NCBI RefSeq assembly: GCF_003925875.1
Contig: NZ_AP019309.1
Span: forward strand, 248,001 to 312,000
Direction: 5' to 3'
Length of the DNA stretch: 64,000 bases
From: Intestinibaculum porci
Lineage (GTDB): Bacteria; Bacillota_I; Bacilli_A; Erysipelotrichales; Coprobacillaceae
Every line of letters starts with the position of its first letter. Within the stretch, counting starts at the first letter, position 1. Below the pieces are notes generated by a model. That model saw only the letters and a program-made list of their open reading frames with translations, did no database searches and was not told where the DNA came from. Below are positions 55,424 through 63,442 of this stretch, piece after piece. The position numbers and the translations under genes are program-made.

Positions 55424-56050
55424 AGTTTCGTCCTCCTTCGACATCTTTAAATCACGCATTACTTTTCTTAATACAGGGTCTTGCATATGATCAGGATCAG
55501 CGCAGTTAAGATCATGAATCATGCGCCCAAGTTCACTGTTATCACATTGTGATGTATCTACAAATACAATATAGCGCGCATTTCCTTTGATGGGAAGAGC
55601 TTTTTCGGTTGAAAATCCTTCAATTCTTTCAATGAAGGACTGCTTTGGTAAGATTGGACCATTGACAATGAAAATAACATAGCTTGTACGCATATTTGGG
55701 TAAGGTTCATTTTTTGGTAAGTCTAATGCATCCAATGCAGACGAATAATAGCGTGCTCTCTTAATGGAGACATCACCAGGATATTTTGAGAATTCCAGAT
55801 CAATGACATAGTCGCTGTTTTCAAAGTAGACATCAAAACATACGCTTCTGTTGAAGATATTGGTAATATCTTTTTGGGTTGTGGAATAGCCGTCACTAAT
55901 GAGTTCACCGTAGGGCTTTAAAATCTTGTTCAGAACATAAGCAACGATGATGGGGCTCTTAAAGACTGTTCTGGCGATAATGTCATCCATTAACGTGCGG
56001 CTGCTAAGTAAGTTGTAAAACATTTCAAATTTATCTTCGTGTGGATTCAT
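55205..56050 (-). CDS. PD-(D/E)XK nuclease-family protein (Rpn/PF12784-like)
   Basis: 281 residues. The N-terminal two thirds have the layout of PD-(D/E)XK family transposase/Rpn proteins: FDVYFENSDYVIDLEF (acidic residues around 73-86), RARYYSSALDALDLPK, and YVIFIVN. The tail holds EGIKEGKKEGMKEG repeats and the SPEEIKAYLK end. Rpn proteins cleave DNA and some act in phage defence (family knowledge). GGGGGTG precedes ATG 56050. A strong internal ribosome binding site before Met210 predicts a second, short product. Confidence 0.82.
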   Translation of the reverse strand: MNPHEDKFEMFYNLLSSRTLMDDIIARTVFKSPIIVAYVLNKILKPYGELISDGYSTTQKDITNIFNRSVCFDVYFENSDYVIDLEFSKYPGDVSIKRARYYSSALDALDLPKNEPYPNMRTSYVIFIVNGPILPKQSFIERIEGFSTEKALPIKGNARYIVFVDTSQCDNSELGRMIHDLNCADPDHMQDPVLRKVMRDLKMSKEDETMLVKDMMRIFNEEFKSQMEHDRNLALQEGIKEGKKEGMKEGEEKNAKSILEMFDSGKSPEEIKAYLKTNFSK

Positions 56051-56141
56051 CTATTCACCCCCTCTATTATATTAAAGACAAGAAGAGGCATGAATCTCAC
56101 AAAAAAATGAAAAAAAGTTTAAAAAGATGGAAAATGAAAGG

Positions 56142-56161
56142 GGCCGAACAAATGTTCGGCC
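56142..56161 (-). terminator. Terminator-like hairpin after the MATE gene
   Basis: GGCCGAAC and GTTCGGCC form an 8-bp stem with an AAAT loop, followed on the minus strand by CCTTTCATTTT. It lies about 120 bp past the MATE stop, beyond the repeat at 56176. Confidence 0.6.
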
Positions 56162-56175
56162 ATAGGATTTAAAAT

Positions 56176-56235
56176 TTATGAAGGGAAATTTATGAAGAAG
56201 TACTTACTTTTAAGTACAGGATGATCATATCTTAA
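56176..56235. repeat. Intergenic repeat, copy 1
   Basis: 31 bases from 56176 are identical to 57748-57778, followed by a less conserved small hairpin (GTACTT...AAGTAC) and a shared GATCATAT. Both copies lie downstream of a minus-strand gene and are paired with a GC-rich hairpin on the other side. Confidence 0.7.
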
Positions 56236-56277
56236 AGCAGTGGTAATTTGATCAAAATCAATTGTGAAAATATGTGA

Positions 56278-57627
56278 TTAGGCATTTTTGAAGAGTCTTT
56301 TACGAATGGTAAAGTAGGCGATGTGCACACCCGTTCCGCAGATAACCCAGGAAATAGGATAAACAATCATTAAAACAGGGAGGATATGATTGTGCTGGAA
56401 GATTGTTGAAACCCAAATAATTCTAAAAAGACAGGAACCAATCATGGTGATGATGGCAGGTTCAAGGGAATGCTGCATACCGCGCAGACAGCCACCGGCA
56501 ATTTCATAGGTCCCGGTTAATAATTCTAAGTTATCAATATAGTAGAGACGTATAAAACCATACTGCATAACAACTGGTGATGTGGTAAAAATAGACATTA
56601 ATGGGTAACGAGCAAACCAGAAGATCATACTTAACACAAAGGTGGCAGACATCCCGACAATCATGGCTACACGATAGATTTTCTTACAGCGATCATATAA
56701 TGCGGCAGCATAGTTCTGACTGGTGAATGTTGTAGCTGCCTGACCAAAGGCGTTGATGACATAATAACCCATTGTTTCAAAGTTAAGAGCAGCGGTATTG
56801 CCAGCGATGGCATTCGCACCAAAACTGTTGATTCCGCTTTGAATGATGACATTTGATAATGAAAAGACCATCCCTTGAATACCCGCTGGGGCACCAATCG
56901 AAATAATCCGTGATAAGTAGGTTTTCTCAATCTTGAGCTTTTTAAGATGTAAACGATATGTTTCCTCTTCATGTCTTAAGAAGGTAATGATCATAAAAGC
57001 CGAGAATACATTAGCGGCGAGGGTCCCTAAGGCAACACCAGCAACGCTTAAATGGAAGACGCCAACAAAGATGATATTGAGGATGACATTAATAATTCCT
57101 GATAGGAATAAGATATAAAGCGGTCTTGTCGAATCACCTTTAGCTCTTAAGACCGAAGCCCCAAAATCATAGATGAGTAAAAATGGTAAAGCAATAAAAA
57201 GAATACGTAAATAGACCACCGCTAAGGCTAAAACACGATCAGGGGTCGACATCAGTTTTAAGATCTGCGGGGCGACAATTTCTCCTACAATGCAGAGAAT
57301 CACGCCGCTGACAAGAGAAAGGGCGATAGTGGTATGAATGGCCTTGTTAATATCTTTCTTTTTGCCCATGCCGATAAAAGAGGCAATGGTGACATTGGAT
57401 CCTAATGATAAGCCGCTAAATAAGCTGACTAATAATGAAACTAAGGAACTGTTGGCTCCGACCGCGGCCATCGCGACAGAGTCCTCAAAACGACCAATAA
57501 CCGCTAAGTCGGCGGAGTTAAAGAGCTGCTGTAAGATGCTCGCTAAAGCGAGAGGAATGGCATAGCTAACGATTTTTCCTAATAGCGGTCCTTCTAACAT
57601 ATTCATTTCCTTTGCATGTAAACGCAT
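56278..57627 (-). CDS. MATE-family efflux transporter
   Basis: 449 residues with twelve predicted membrane helices. Typical MATE segments: GPLLGKIVSYAIPLALASILQQLFNSADLAVIGRF, shown here by its end LQQLFNSADLAVIGRF, and the repeat-half counterpart APAGIQGMVFSLSNVIIQSGIN near residue 245. It exports drugs or metabolites with Na+ or H+. AAGGAGGG precedes ATG 57627. It stands alone, between two copies of an intergenic repeat. Substrate unknown. Confidence 0.9.
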   Translation of the reverse strand: MRLHAKEMNMLEGPLLGKIVSYAIPLALASILQQLFNSADLAVIGRFEDSVAMAAVGANSSLVSLLVSLFSGLSLGSNVTIASFIGMGKKKDINKAIHTTIALSLVSGVILCIVGEIVAPQILKLMSTPDRVLALAVVYLRILFIALPFLLIYDFGASVLRAKGDSTRPLYILFLSGIINVILNIIFVGVFHLSVAGVALGTLAANVFSAFMIITFLRHEEETYRLHLKKLKIEKTYLSRIISIGAPAGIQGMVFSLSNVIIQSGINSFGANAIAGNTAALNFETMGYYVINAFGQAATTFTSQNYAAALYDRCKKIYRVAMIVGMSATFVLSMIFWFARYPLMSIFTTSPVVMQYGFIRLYYIDNLELLTGTYEIAGGCLRGMQHSLEPAIITMIGSCLFRIIWVSTIFQHNHILPVLMIVYPISWVICGTGVHIAYFTIRKRLFKNA

Positions 57628-57747
57628 GAAAATCCCTCCTTATATTCATCATACAACGTTGTTTAAAAACCGACAATATAAGCGTATGATTTTGAAAATG
57701 TAAATAGAACCGGATGGGACGTCCGGTTCTATAAATAGGGATTTTAA

Positions 57748-57803
57748 TTATGAAGGGAAATTTATGAAGAAGTACTTATTTCTAAGTACACATAGATCAT
57801 ATC
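57748..57803. repeat. Intergenic repeat, copy 2
   Basis: Second copy of the unit at 56176, with the small hairpin GTACTTA-TTTC-TAAGTAC. A further hairpin (AGAACCGGA with TCCGGTTCT, about 57707-57731) lies beside it, in the same relative place as the GGCCGAAC hairpin of copy 1. Confidence 0.7.
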
Positions 57804-57855
57804 AGGGACATAACGTATATTAATCAAAGAATGATGGAAGAATATGTGAGAAGCA

Positions 57856-57884
57856 AAAAGCCGCTAGAAAATCTAGCGGTTTTT
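57856..57884 (-). terminator. Terminator after the CobW/DUF1980-like gene
   Basis: CCGCTAGA (57861-57868) and TCTAGCGG (57872-57879) form an 8-bp stem, followed on the minus strand by a T-run. Confidence 0.8.
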
Positions 57885-57886
57885 CG

Positions 57887-58843
57887 TTAGTCAAAAGTGA
57901 CATATTCATAATCTAAAGGTTTTGTACCTTCAAGTTTTGTGACATCTAATAAAACGATGTTTTGACCATATTCTTCATCATATGCAATATGGGTATCGCC
58001 TTCAACGATGATCCATTCATCAGGAATCAGTTTATCACGATATTCTTTAGAGATACAGATCAGACCGATCAGGGATGTATCCTGTTCACAGCAGACCATC
58101 GCATAACGACCTAAGATAAAGCCGTTTTCCTGAACACTGTCTTTACCGATGAATTTACCTTTGATACGGATATGCTTATTGTCATAACGTTCTGGATGTT
58201 CCATACAGTCATAACAGAAAACACCGAAGTCATGATCCTGGATATCTAAATCATGTGGTTTATAGTCATATGGTAATTCTTCATTCTGAGAATTATCAAT
58301 TGTGCCATCAGGTAATTCATAGATAATCTGACACTGCTGATTCATCGCACGAATGTTATTTCTGAATGGTGATTTCTTAGAACCTTCTGGGAAACGGTTA
58401 AAAATAATCACATCACTGCGATAACAGTGCTGATAGAGCAGGGAACGCATGTTTGTGTTGTTGACGAAATAAGTGAACTTAGAAGCATCAATCGTTGTTA
58501 AAATCTGAACAACTTCCCAGCCTGCTGGTTTATCGCTGTTGATGAAATCATCCGTATTCCACATACCATTGTATTCTACTAAGACCTGAGTTGGATGGTA
58601 TTCTTCACGGATTTTATTCCAGAAGTCTAAAGTTAATTCACTCTGATCTTCAACTAAGACTAAGTGAGTATCATGATCTTCTAATTCTGAAGTTTTATAT
58701 TCAACTTCGCCTTCTTCACAAATCACTAAGACACTGCGTTCACCATCACAAAAGTTGGTGTTGACAACAGTATCGTTGATGAAGGTTGATTTCCCGCTTT
58801 CCAGGAAACCAGCGAAGAGATAGATTCTTGTTTCAAAATCCAT
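57887..58843 (-). CDS. CobW-like GTPase fused to a DUF1980/TIGR03943-like C-terminal domain
   Basis: 318 residues. The N-terminal CobW/CobN-type GTPase begins IYLFAGFLESGKSTFI (P-loop GFLESGKST). The family's metal-binding CxCC motif is absent. The C-terminal part (VFCYDCMEHPERYDNKHIRIKGKF, then RYAMVCCEQDTSLIGLICIS) resembles the soluble end of DUF1980/TIGR03943 proteins, whose genes often accompany metal-transport permeases. Directly behind the His-rich CobW gene, so both likely serve zinc or another metal. The partner permease is not in the window. Confidence 0.75.
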   Translation of the reverse strand: MDFETRIYLFAGFLESGKSTFINDTVVNTNFCDGERSVLVICEEGEVEYKTSELEDHDTHLVLVEDQSELTLDFWNKIREEYHPTQVLVEYNGMWNTDDFINSDKPAGWEVVQILTTIDASKFTYFVNNTNMRSLLYQHCYRSDVIIFNRFPEGSKKSPFRNNIRAMNQQCQIIYELPDGTIDNSQNEELPYDYKPHDLDIQDHDFGVFCYDCMEHPERYDNKHIRIKGKFIGKDSVQENGFILGRYAMVCCEQDTSLIGLICISKEYRDKLIPDEWIIVEGDTHIAYDEEYGQNIVLLDVTKLEGTKPLDYEYVTFD

Positions 58844-58847
58844 AGTA

Positions 58848-59975
58848 TTATCCTTTCATTAAATCATAAATCTTGTGCACATCGATATGTTCACCAATGA
58901 CACATAAACGACCGTTGACATCCGGAGATGTTTCACGGATTTCATAATCACCAGCCACGAAGTCAAATTCATACCATTTGCCTTCAGCGCCTTTGACAAT
59001 TCCTTTAGATCTTAAGATATGACCTAAAGATTCATCGTTTTCTAAGGTCTGTAATTTGCTTTCTAATTCTTCTTTTGTGAAAGCATGTGCTGTTTCAATA
59101 CCAATACTATTGAAGACTTCATCTGCATCATGGAGATCTTCTTCATCGAAGTAAGCTTTTGAACCTTCATCTTCTAATGCGGCACCGCTATGATCGTGGT
59201 CGTGATCATGATGGTGATGATGATGATGTTCATGTTCTTCTTCATGTTCGTGGTCATGATCATGATGGTGTTCATGTTCTTCTTCATGTTCGTGATCATG
59301 GTCATGATGGTGATGATGGTGGTGGTGACTTTCTACTTCGTGTTCTTCAGTTGCCTGCATTAAGGCTTTTTCTAATGATTCCTTGTTTTCAGCAGCTTTT
59401 AAGATGGCATCACCAGAGATTTCATCCCAAGGGGTAGTGACAACGGCAGCGTGATCATTTAATTCCTGGATGATATCTAAGTCAGTAGCTAACTTATCTT
59501 CATCAACATCCTGAGTTCTTGATAAGACGACAACTGATGCATTAGCGATCTGGTTATTGAAGAATTCACCAAAGTTTTTGTGATACATCTTACATTTTTT
59601 CGCATCAACGACAGTGTAGAAAGCGTCTAATTCTATGTCATCACTGTGTACTGCTTTAACGGCGGCGATAATATCAGAAAGTTTACCAACGCCTGATGGT
59701 TCAATAATAATACGATCAGGATGGTAAGTATCTAAAACCTGTTTTAAAGCTTTTTCAAAATCACCAACCAAGCTGCAGCAAATACAGCCCTGTGATAATT
59801 CATTGACCTGGATGCCAGCATCACGCATGAAGCCGCCATCGATCCCGATTTCACCAAATTCATTTTCAATTAAGACAACCTGTTCATCTTTTAAAGATGA
59901 ATCTTTTAATAATTTCTTGATTAATGTTGTTTTACCAGCACCTAAGAAGCCGGAAATAATATCAACTTTACTCAT
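58848..59975 (-). CDS. CobW-family GTP-dependent metallochaperone with His-rich insert
   Basis: 375 residues. GTPase motifs: GFLGAGKTTL (Walker A), the CICC metal site in SQGCICCSLVG, EPSGVG, and SRTQDVD. Around residues 215-265 a His/Asp/Glu-rich stretch (runs such as HHHHHHHHDHDHEHEEE) should bind several metal ions. The C-terminal CobW domain follows. Proteins of this kind deliver or store zinc under limitation (ZNG1/ZigA/YciC group). Four bases separate it from the downstream gene, indicating an operon. Confidence 0.92.
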   Translation of the reverse strand: MSKVDIISGFLGAGKTTLIKKLLKDSSLKDEQVVLIENEFGEIGIDGGFMRDAGIQVNELSQGCICCSLVGDFEKALKQVLDTYHPDRIIIEPSGVGKLSDIIAAVKAVHSDDIELDAFYTVVDAKKCKMYHKNFGEFFNNQIANASVVVLSRTQDVDEDKLATDLDIIQELNDHAAVVTTPWDEISGDAILKAAENKESLEKALMQATEEHEVESHHHHHHHHDHDHEHEEEHEHHHDHDHEHEEEHEHHHHHHHDHDHDHSGAALEDEGSKAYFDEEDLHDADEVFNSIGIETAHAFTKEELESKLQTLENDESLGHILRSKGIVKGAEGKWYEFDFVAGDYEIRETSPDVNGRLCVIGEHIDVHKIYDLMKG

Positions 59976-60082
59976 TATTTATACACTCCTTTACAAATCA
60001 TTGCTATTATAGCACGTTTTTTAACTTTTAAAAGATTAATGCACAATCGTTTTAGCAATCTCTCTTTGAGAGTGCAAAAAGA

Positions 60083-60105
60083 AAAGATCTCAGGAAGAGA
60101 TCTTT
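60083..60105 (-). terminator. Terminator after folT
   Basis: AAAGATCTC (60083-60091) and GAGATCTTT (60097-60105) form a 9-bp stem, followed on the minus strand by TCTTTTTGC. Confidence 0.7.
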
Positions 60106-60625
60106 ACTTAGCAGCAGTGATTTTGGCGATTGAAAGATTGCTGATTGGCTTCATGATCACTAATAAAATAATGACATGAATTGGCAGCATGATCGCTTCT
60201 TTTGGTAAACGGCTGATCACCGTTGCCGTAAATGGCAGGTGATAGAGCACCGCTAACCAGAAAGAGTTTAATAAGATATTGACGATGATCTTATTAACTA
60301 AAGAAGCCGCAATAATACGTTTGAGGCTGACTTCTTTCTTATATAAGAAGTAGCCGAAGATGACCCCAGTTAAGATCGTATCAATAGTAAAACCGGGAGC
60401 ATAAGGGCCAGTTGGGCGAATCAGATAACCGCCGATATCGGCGATGCCGCCAACCAGGCCACCGACAACAGGGCCAAATAAGTAACCAGCAATCGCAATA
60501 GGGAGACCGGCAAAGCGGATCTCAATGACATTGCTGATGGGCAGCTTGAAGAAACCGAGTACAATTGCTACGGCACATAACATGGCTGCTGTTGTCATCA
60601 CTTTCATGTTCTTTAATTGAGACAT
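60104..60625 (-). CDS. folT: Folate ECF-transporter substrate-binding component FolT
   Basis: 173 residues from ATG 60625, preceded by TAAGGAGGTG. Six membrane helices; VIEIRFAGLPIAIAGYLFGPVVGGLVGGIADIGGYLI, seen from its start as VIEIRFAGLP, and RPTGPYAPGFTIDT are typical of the folate-specific S component. It binds folate or 5-formyl-THF and relies on an EcfAA'T module encoded elsewhere. The tetrahydrofolate riboswitch upstream supports the substrate assignment independently. Confidence 0.92.
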   Translation of the reverse strand: MSQLKNMKVMTTAAMLCAVAIVLGFFKLPISNVIEIRFAGLPIAIAGYLFGPVVGGLVGGIADIGGYLIRPTGPYAPGFTIDTILTGVIFGYFLYKKEVSLKRIIAASLVNKIIVNILLNSFWLAVLYHLPFTATVISRLPKEAIMLPIHVIILLVIMKPISNLSIAKITAAK

Positions 60626-60682
60626 ATAAAAACACCTCCTTACGCAGAAATCTCGCTTAAGAGGTGAACTCAACTCTTAAAA

Positions 60683-60780
60683 GCAGCGGGATGCGATAAC
60701 GAAACCGCAAGACGTCGCTCTTCGTCCTGGTGACAACTCCCCGTTCACCTAGGCACTTAACGCCTCGTTATCTACTCTGC
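60683..60780 (-). ncRNA. Tetrahydrofolate (THF) riboswitch
   Basis: On the minus strand the leader reads GCAGAGTAGATAACGAGGCG, then TTAAGTGCC, GGTGAACGGGGAGTTGTCAC, GGACGAAGAGCGAC, GCGGTTTCG, and closes with CGCATCCCGCTGC. These are the conserved parts of the class I THF riboswitch in order, and GCAG/CTGC closes the first stem. Downstream, CACCTCTTA can pair with the ribosome binding site TAAGGAGGTG, so control is probably at translation initiation. Confidence 0.88.
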
Positions 60781-60799
60781 ATATCCATATGTCGAGAAC

Positions 60800-60828
60800 A
60801 CTATATAACAGGAAGCAACGTACGTCAA
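60800..60828 (-). promoter_or_regulatory. Sigma-A promoter of the folT riboswitch transcript
   Basis: On the minus strand TTGACG (60828-60823), a 17-bp spacer and TATAGT (60805-60800) form a good promoter starting transcription just before the riboswitch. Confidence 0.75.
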
Positions 60829-60876
60829 TTGTTATTATAAATTTGTATAACGGAAACAAAAAAGGGGAGAATGTAT

Positions 60877-60909
60877 GAAAAAGATAAAAGTAATAACAAA
60901 TTATTAGTA
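60877..60909 (+). CDS. Possible 10-residue leader peptide
   Basis: ATG at 60877 with AGGGGAGA in front opens a 10-codon frame (MKKIKVITNY) ending at TAG. It lies 115 bp before the serC promoter, with no attenuator-type terminator obvious behind it. It may be chance. Confidence 0.2.
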
Positions 60910-60966
60910 TGATTATCAAATTAGGAATAGCATAAGCAAACGTGCTAAGAATTTAGCATAACCAGG

Positions 60967-60984
60967 TATATTGTATACAATATA
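60967..60984. promoter_or_regulatory. 18-bp perfect palindrome upstream of serC (operator-like)
   Basis: TATATTGTATACAATATA is a perfect palindrome centred on TTGTATACAA, the kind of site bound by GntR-family and similar dimeric regulators. It is 40 bp before the -35 box of serC. Confidence 0.5.
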
Positions 60985-61024
60985 AAATAAATTGAAATTG
61001 ATTTGTAAAAAATAATAATAAGTG

Positions 61025-61053
61025 TTTACAAATTTAGTGATAAGACATATAAT
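61025..61053 (+). promoter_or_regulatory. Sigma-A promoter of serC-serA
   Basis: TTTACA (61025-61030), 17-bp spacer, TATAAT (61048-61053), 31 bp before the serC start. Confidence 0.8.
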
Positions 61054-61084
61054 CCAATTAAATCAAAAAAGGAGGAGTCATGAA

Positions 61085-62170
61085 ATGACCGATAAAAGAG
61101 TTTACAATTTTAGTGCTGGCCCATCTATGCTGCCGGTAGAAGTGCTCGAAGAAGCACGCGACGAGATGCTTAACTATAAAGGCTCAGGCATGAGTGTTAT
61201 GGAGATGAGTCACAGATCCTCCACATATCAGGCTATCTTTGATGAAACCAAAGCAACTTTAAAGAGATTATTAAATATCCCTGATAACTATAAAATCTTA
61301 TTCTTACATGGCGGAGCAACCCAGCAGTTTGGGACGCTTGCTTTAAACTTATTACAGAAAGGACGCGCGGACTATGTTGTGACAGGCAACTTCTCTAAGA
61401 AGGCCGCTCAGGAAGCTGCAAAGTTTGGCGATGTTCATATTGCCTATGATGGCAAAGACAATAACTATACCCATATTCCTACGCAGGATGAATTAGATAT
61501 CCGTGATGATATTGATTATGTTCATATCTGCCAGAATAACACCATCTTTGGGACCGAATGGAATTATGTACCGGATACTAAAGGGGCACCATTAGTAGCG
61601 GATATGTCTAGTGATTTCTTATCACGTCCAGTTGATGTGACAAAATACGGCTTGATCTATGCTGGGGCTCAGAAGAATGTGGGGATCGCTGGTTTAGGGA
61701 TCGTTATTATTAGAGAAGATTTAGTCAAACCACATCGTCCTGATATCCAGGTATTATCTGAATACGATACGATGATCAAAAAAGATTCTATGTACAATAC
61801 ACCACCAGCCTATGCGATCTATGTGGCTGGCTTAGTAATGAAATGGATTGAAAACCAGGGTGGCCTGGAAGCAATGGAAAAACGTAATATTAAGAAAGCA
61901 AAATTACTGCAGGATTACTTGGATCAGAGTGATTTCTATAACTATCCAACTGAAAAAGGTTCTCGTTCTAATATGAATGTGGCTTTCACCACACCGAATA
62001 AAGATTTAGATGCGAAATTTGTGAAAGAATCTATTGAAGCGGGAATGACGAACTTAAAAGGTCACCGTTTAGTTGGCGGTATCCGTGCTTCTATTTACAA
62101 TGCAATGCCTTATGAAGGCGTTGAATATTTAGTGAACTTTATGAAGAAATTCGCAGAAGAAAATAAATAA
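61085..62170 (+). CDS. serC: Phosphoserine aminotransferase
   Basis: 361 residues from ATG 61085, behind AAGGAGGAG; an in-frame ATG at 61022 overlaps the promoter and is rejected. Motifs: NFSAGPSMLPVEVLE, GMSVMEMSHRS, FLHGGATQQF, the PLP lysine in YAGAQKNVGIAG, and GGIRASIYNAMP at the end. Converts 3-phosphohydroxypyruvate with glutamate to phosphoserine. Forms an operon with serA; serB is not in the window. Confidence 0.96.
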   Translation: MTDKRVYNFSAGPSMLPVEVLEEARDEMLNYKGSGMSVMEMSHRSSTYQAIFDETKATLKRLLNIPDNYKILFLHGGATQQFGTLALNLLQKGRADYVVTGNFSKKAAQEAAKFGDVHIAYDGKDNNYTHIPTQDELDIRDDIDYVHICQNNTIFGTEWNYVPDTKGAPLVADMSSDFLSRPVDVTKYGLIYAGAQKNVGIAGLGIVIIREDLVKPHRPDIQVLSEYDTMIKKDSMYNTPPAYAIYVAGLVMKWIENQGGLEAMEKRNIKKAKLLQDYLDQSDFYNYPTEKGSRSNMNVAFTTPNKDLDAKFVKESIEAGMTNLKGHRLVGGIRASIYNAMPYEGVEYLVNFMKKFAEENK

Positions 62171-62180
62171 GGAGAAGATC

Positions 62181-63350
62181 ATGGCTATTAAAATTAAAAC
62201 AATGAATAAAATCTCTAACAAGGGATTAGCATTATTTGATGAGCGTTATGAAGTTGGTGATGAGATCACTGATGAAGATGCGATTTTAGTCCGCAGTGCG
62301 AAGCTGCATGATTATCCAATGGGAGAAAACTTAAAGGCTATTGCTCGCGCTGGTGCCGGCACCAACAATATTCCAGTGAAGGAATGCGCAGATCGCGGGA
62401 TTGTTGTTTTCAACACTCCAGGGGCGAATGCCAATGCCGTTAAGGAACTCGTATTATGTTCTTTATTCCTTTCTTCCAGACGTGTCCTGGAAGGGATCGA
62501 ATGGACTAAAACAATAACGGGCGATGACTTTGGCAAGCAGGTCGAAGCCGGCAAGAAACAGTTTGTCGGTCCAGAAATCGAAGGTAAGACATTAGGGATT
62601 ATCGGTTTAGGGGCTATTGGTGTGGCAGTCGCTAATGCAGCAGTTAAATTAGGTATGAATGTCATTGGTTATGATCCTTATATTTCTGTCAATGCGGCTT
62701 GGAAACTCTCTAAATGGGTCAAGAAAGCAGCAAGCCAGGATGAAATCTTCCAGGAAGCAGACTATATCACTATTCATGTGCCAGCTAATGATGAAACGAA
62801 GAACATGATCAATGCGAAGGCGATCAATGAAATGAAACCAGGCGTCCATGTCTTGAACTTTGCACGTGATGCCTTAGTCAATACTGATGATATGATTGAT
62901 GCCTTAAAGAAAGGCAAAGTAGCGCGTTATATCACAGACTTTGGGACCGAAGCTTTAGCCCATACAGACAATGCGATTGTGATGCCGCATTTAGGGGCTT
63001 CGACACCAGAATCAGAAGAAAACTGCGCTACCATGGCAGTTGAAGAAGTAATGGATTTCTTAGAAAACGGGAATATCCGTAACTCTGTTAACTTCCCAAC
63101 AGTTGTGGAACCACGTACAACAACTTATCGTTTATGTATCATCCATAAGAATATTCCTAATATGTTAGCGAAGTTCGCTGGGACGATTGCGAAGAAAGAT
63201 ATGAACATCGAAAACATGGTGAACAAAGCACGTGGCGACTATGCTTATACGATCATTGATACGAATGATTTAAGCGAAGATATCACCAAAGCGATTGAAA
63301 AACAGGAAGGCGTCATTAAAGCGCGTATCATCGCGAAAGCTTTATTCTAA
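62181..63350 (+). CDS. serA: D-3-phosphoglycerate dehydrogenase
   Basis: 389 residues. Substrate domain with ARAGAGTNNIPV, NAD-binding GIIGLGAIGVAVANAA, then NFARDALV, and the catalytic His in MPHLGASTPESEENC. A short ACT-like domain (IPNMLAKFAGTIAKKDMNIENM) at the end may give serine feedback. The first step of serine synthesis, ten bases behind serC, with GGAGAAG as ribosome binding site. Confidence 0.95.
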   Translation: MAIKIKTMNKISNKGLALFDERYEVGDEITDEDAILVRSAKLHDYPMGENLKAIARAGAGTNNIPVKECADRGIVVFNTPGANANAVKELVLCSLFLSSRRVLEGIEWTKTITGDDFGKQVEAGKKQFVGPEIEGKTLGIIGLGAIGVAVANAAVKLGMNVIGYDPYISVNAAWKLSKWVKKAASQDEIFQEADYITIHVPANDETKNMINAKAINEMKPGVHVLNFARDALVNTDDMIDALKKGKVARYITDFGTEALAHTDNAIVMPHLGASTPESEENCATMAVEEVMDFLENGNIRNSVNFPTVVEPRTTTYRLCIIHKNIPNMLAKFAGTIAKKDMNIENMVNKARGDYAYTIIDTNDLSEDITKAIEKQEGVIKARIIAKALF

Positions 63351-63355
63351 AAATG

Positions 63356-63382
63356 AACTGCGTGTAAAAGCGCAGTTTTTTT
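63356..63382 (+). terminator. Terminator after serA
   Basis: AACTGCG (63356-63362) and CGCAGTT (63371-63377) form the stem, followed by T5. Confidence 0.8.
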
Positions 63383-63442
63383 GCACTTTGTTTGCGGTGG
63401 CTGTGATATAATGATAGAGTACATCAAAAAGGAGGACAAGCC

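Larger units (their letters stand above)
54794..55495 (-). repeat. Tandem duplication covering the 3' end of the Rpn-like gene
   Basis: Bases 54794-55156 and 55157-55495 are diverged copies of one segment with a 363-bp period: terminator stem, spacer and the C-terminal coding part. They differ by about 24 bp in the number of the EG(M/R)KEG coding repeats, which accounts for the length difference. In the left copy the former coding sequence upstream of the short reading frame has a TAG stop. Confidence 0.85.

Noticed and set aside
59159-59437. Plus-strand open frame rich in Asp and His opposite the CobW gene
   Set aside because: It is the antisense reading of the low-complexity His/Asp/Glu-coding segment of the metallochaperone.
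61022-61084. Longer serC frame starting at 61022
   Set aside because: It begins inside the promoter (-35 at 61025) and lacks a binding site; the family start NFSAGP fits ATG 61085.
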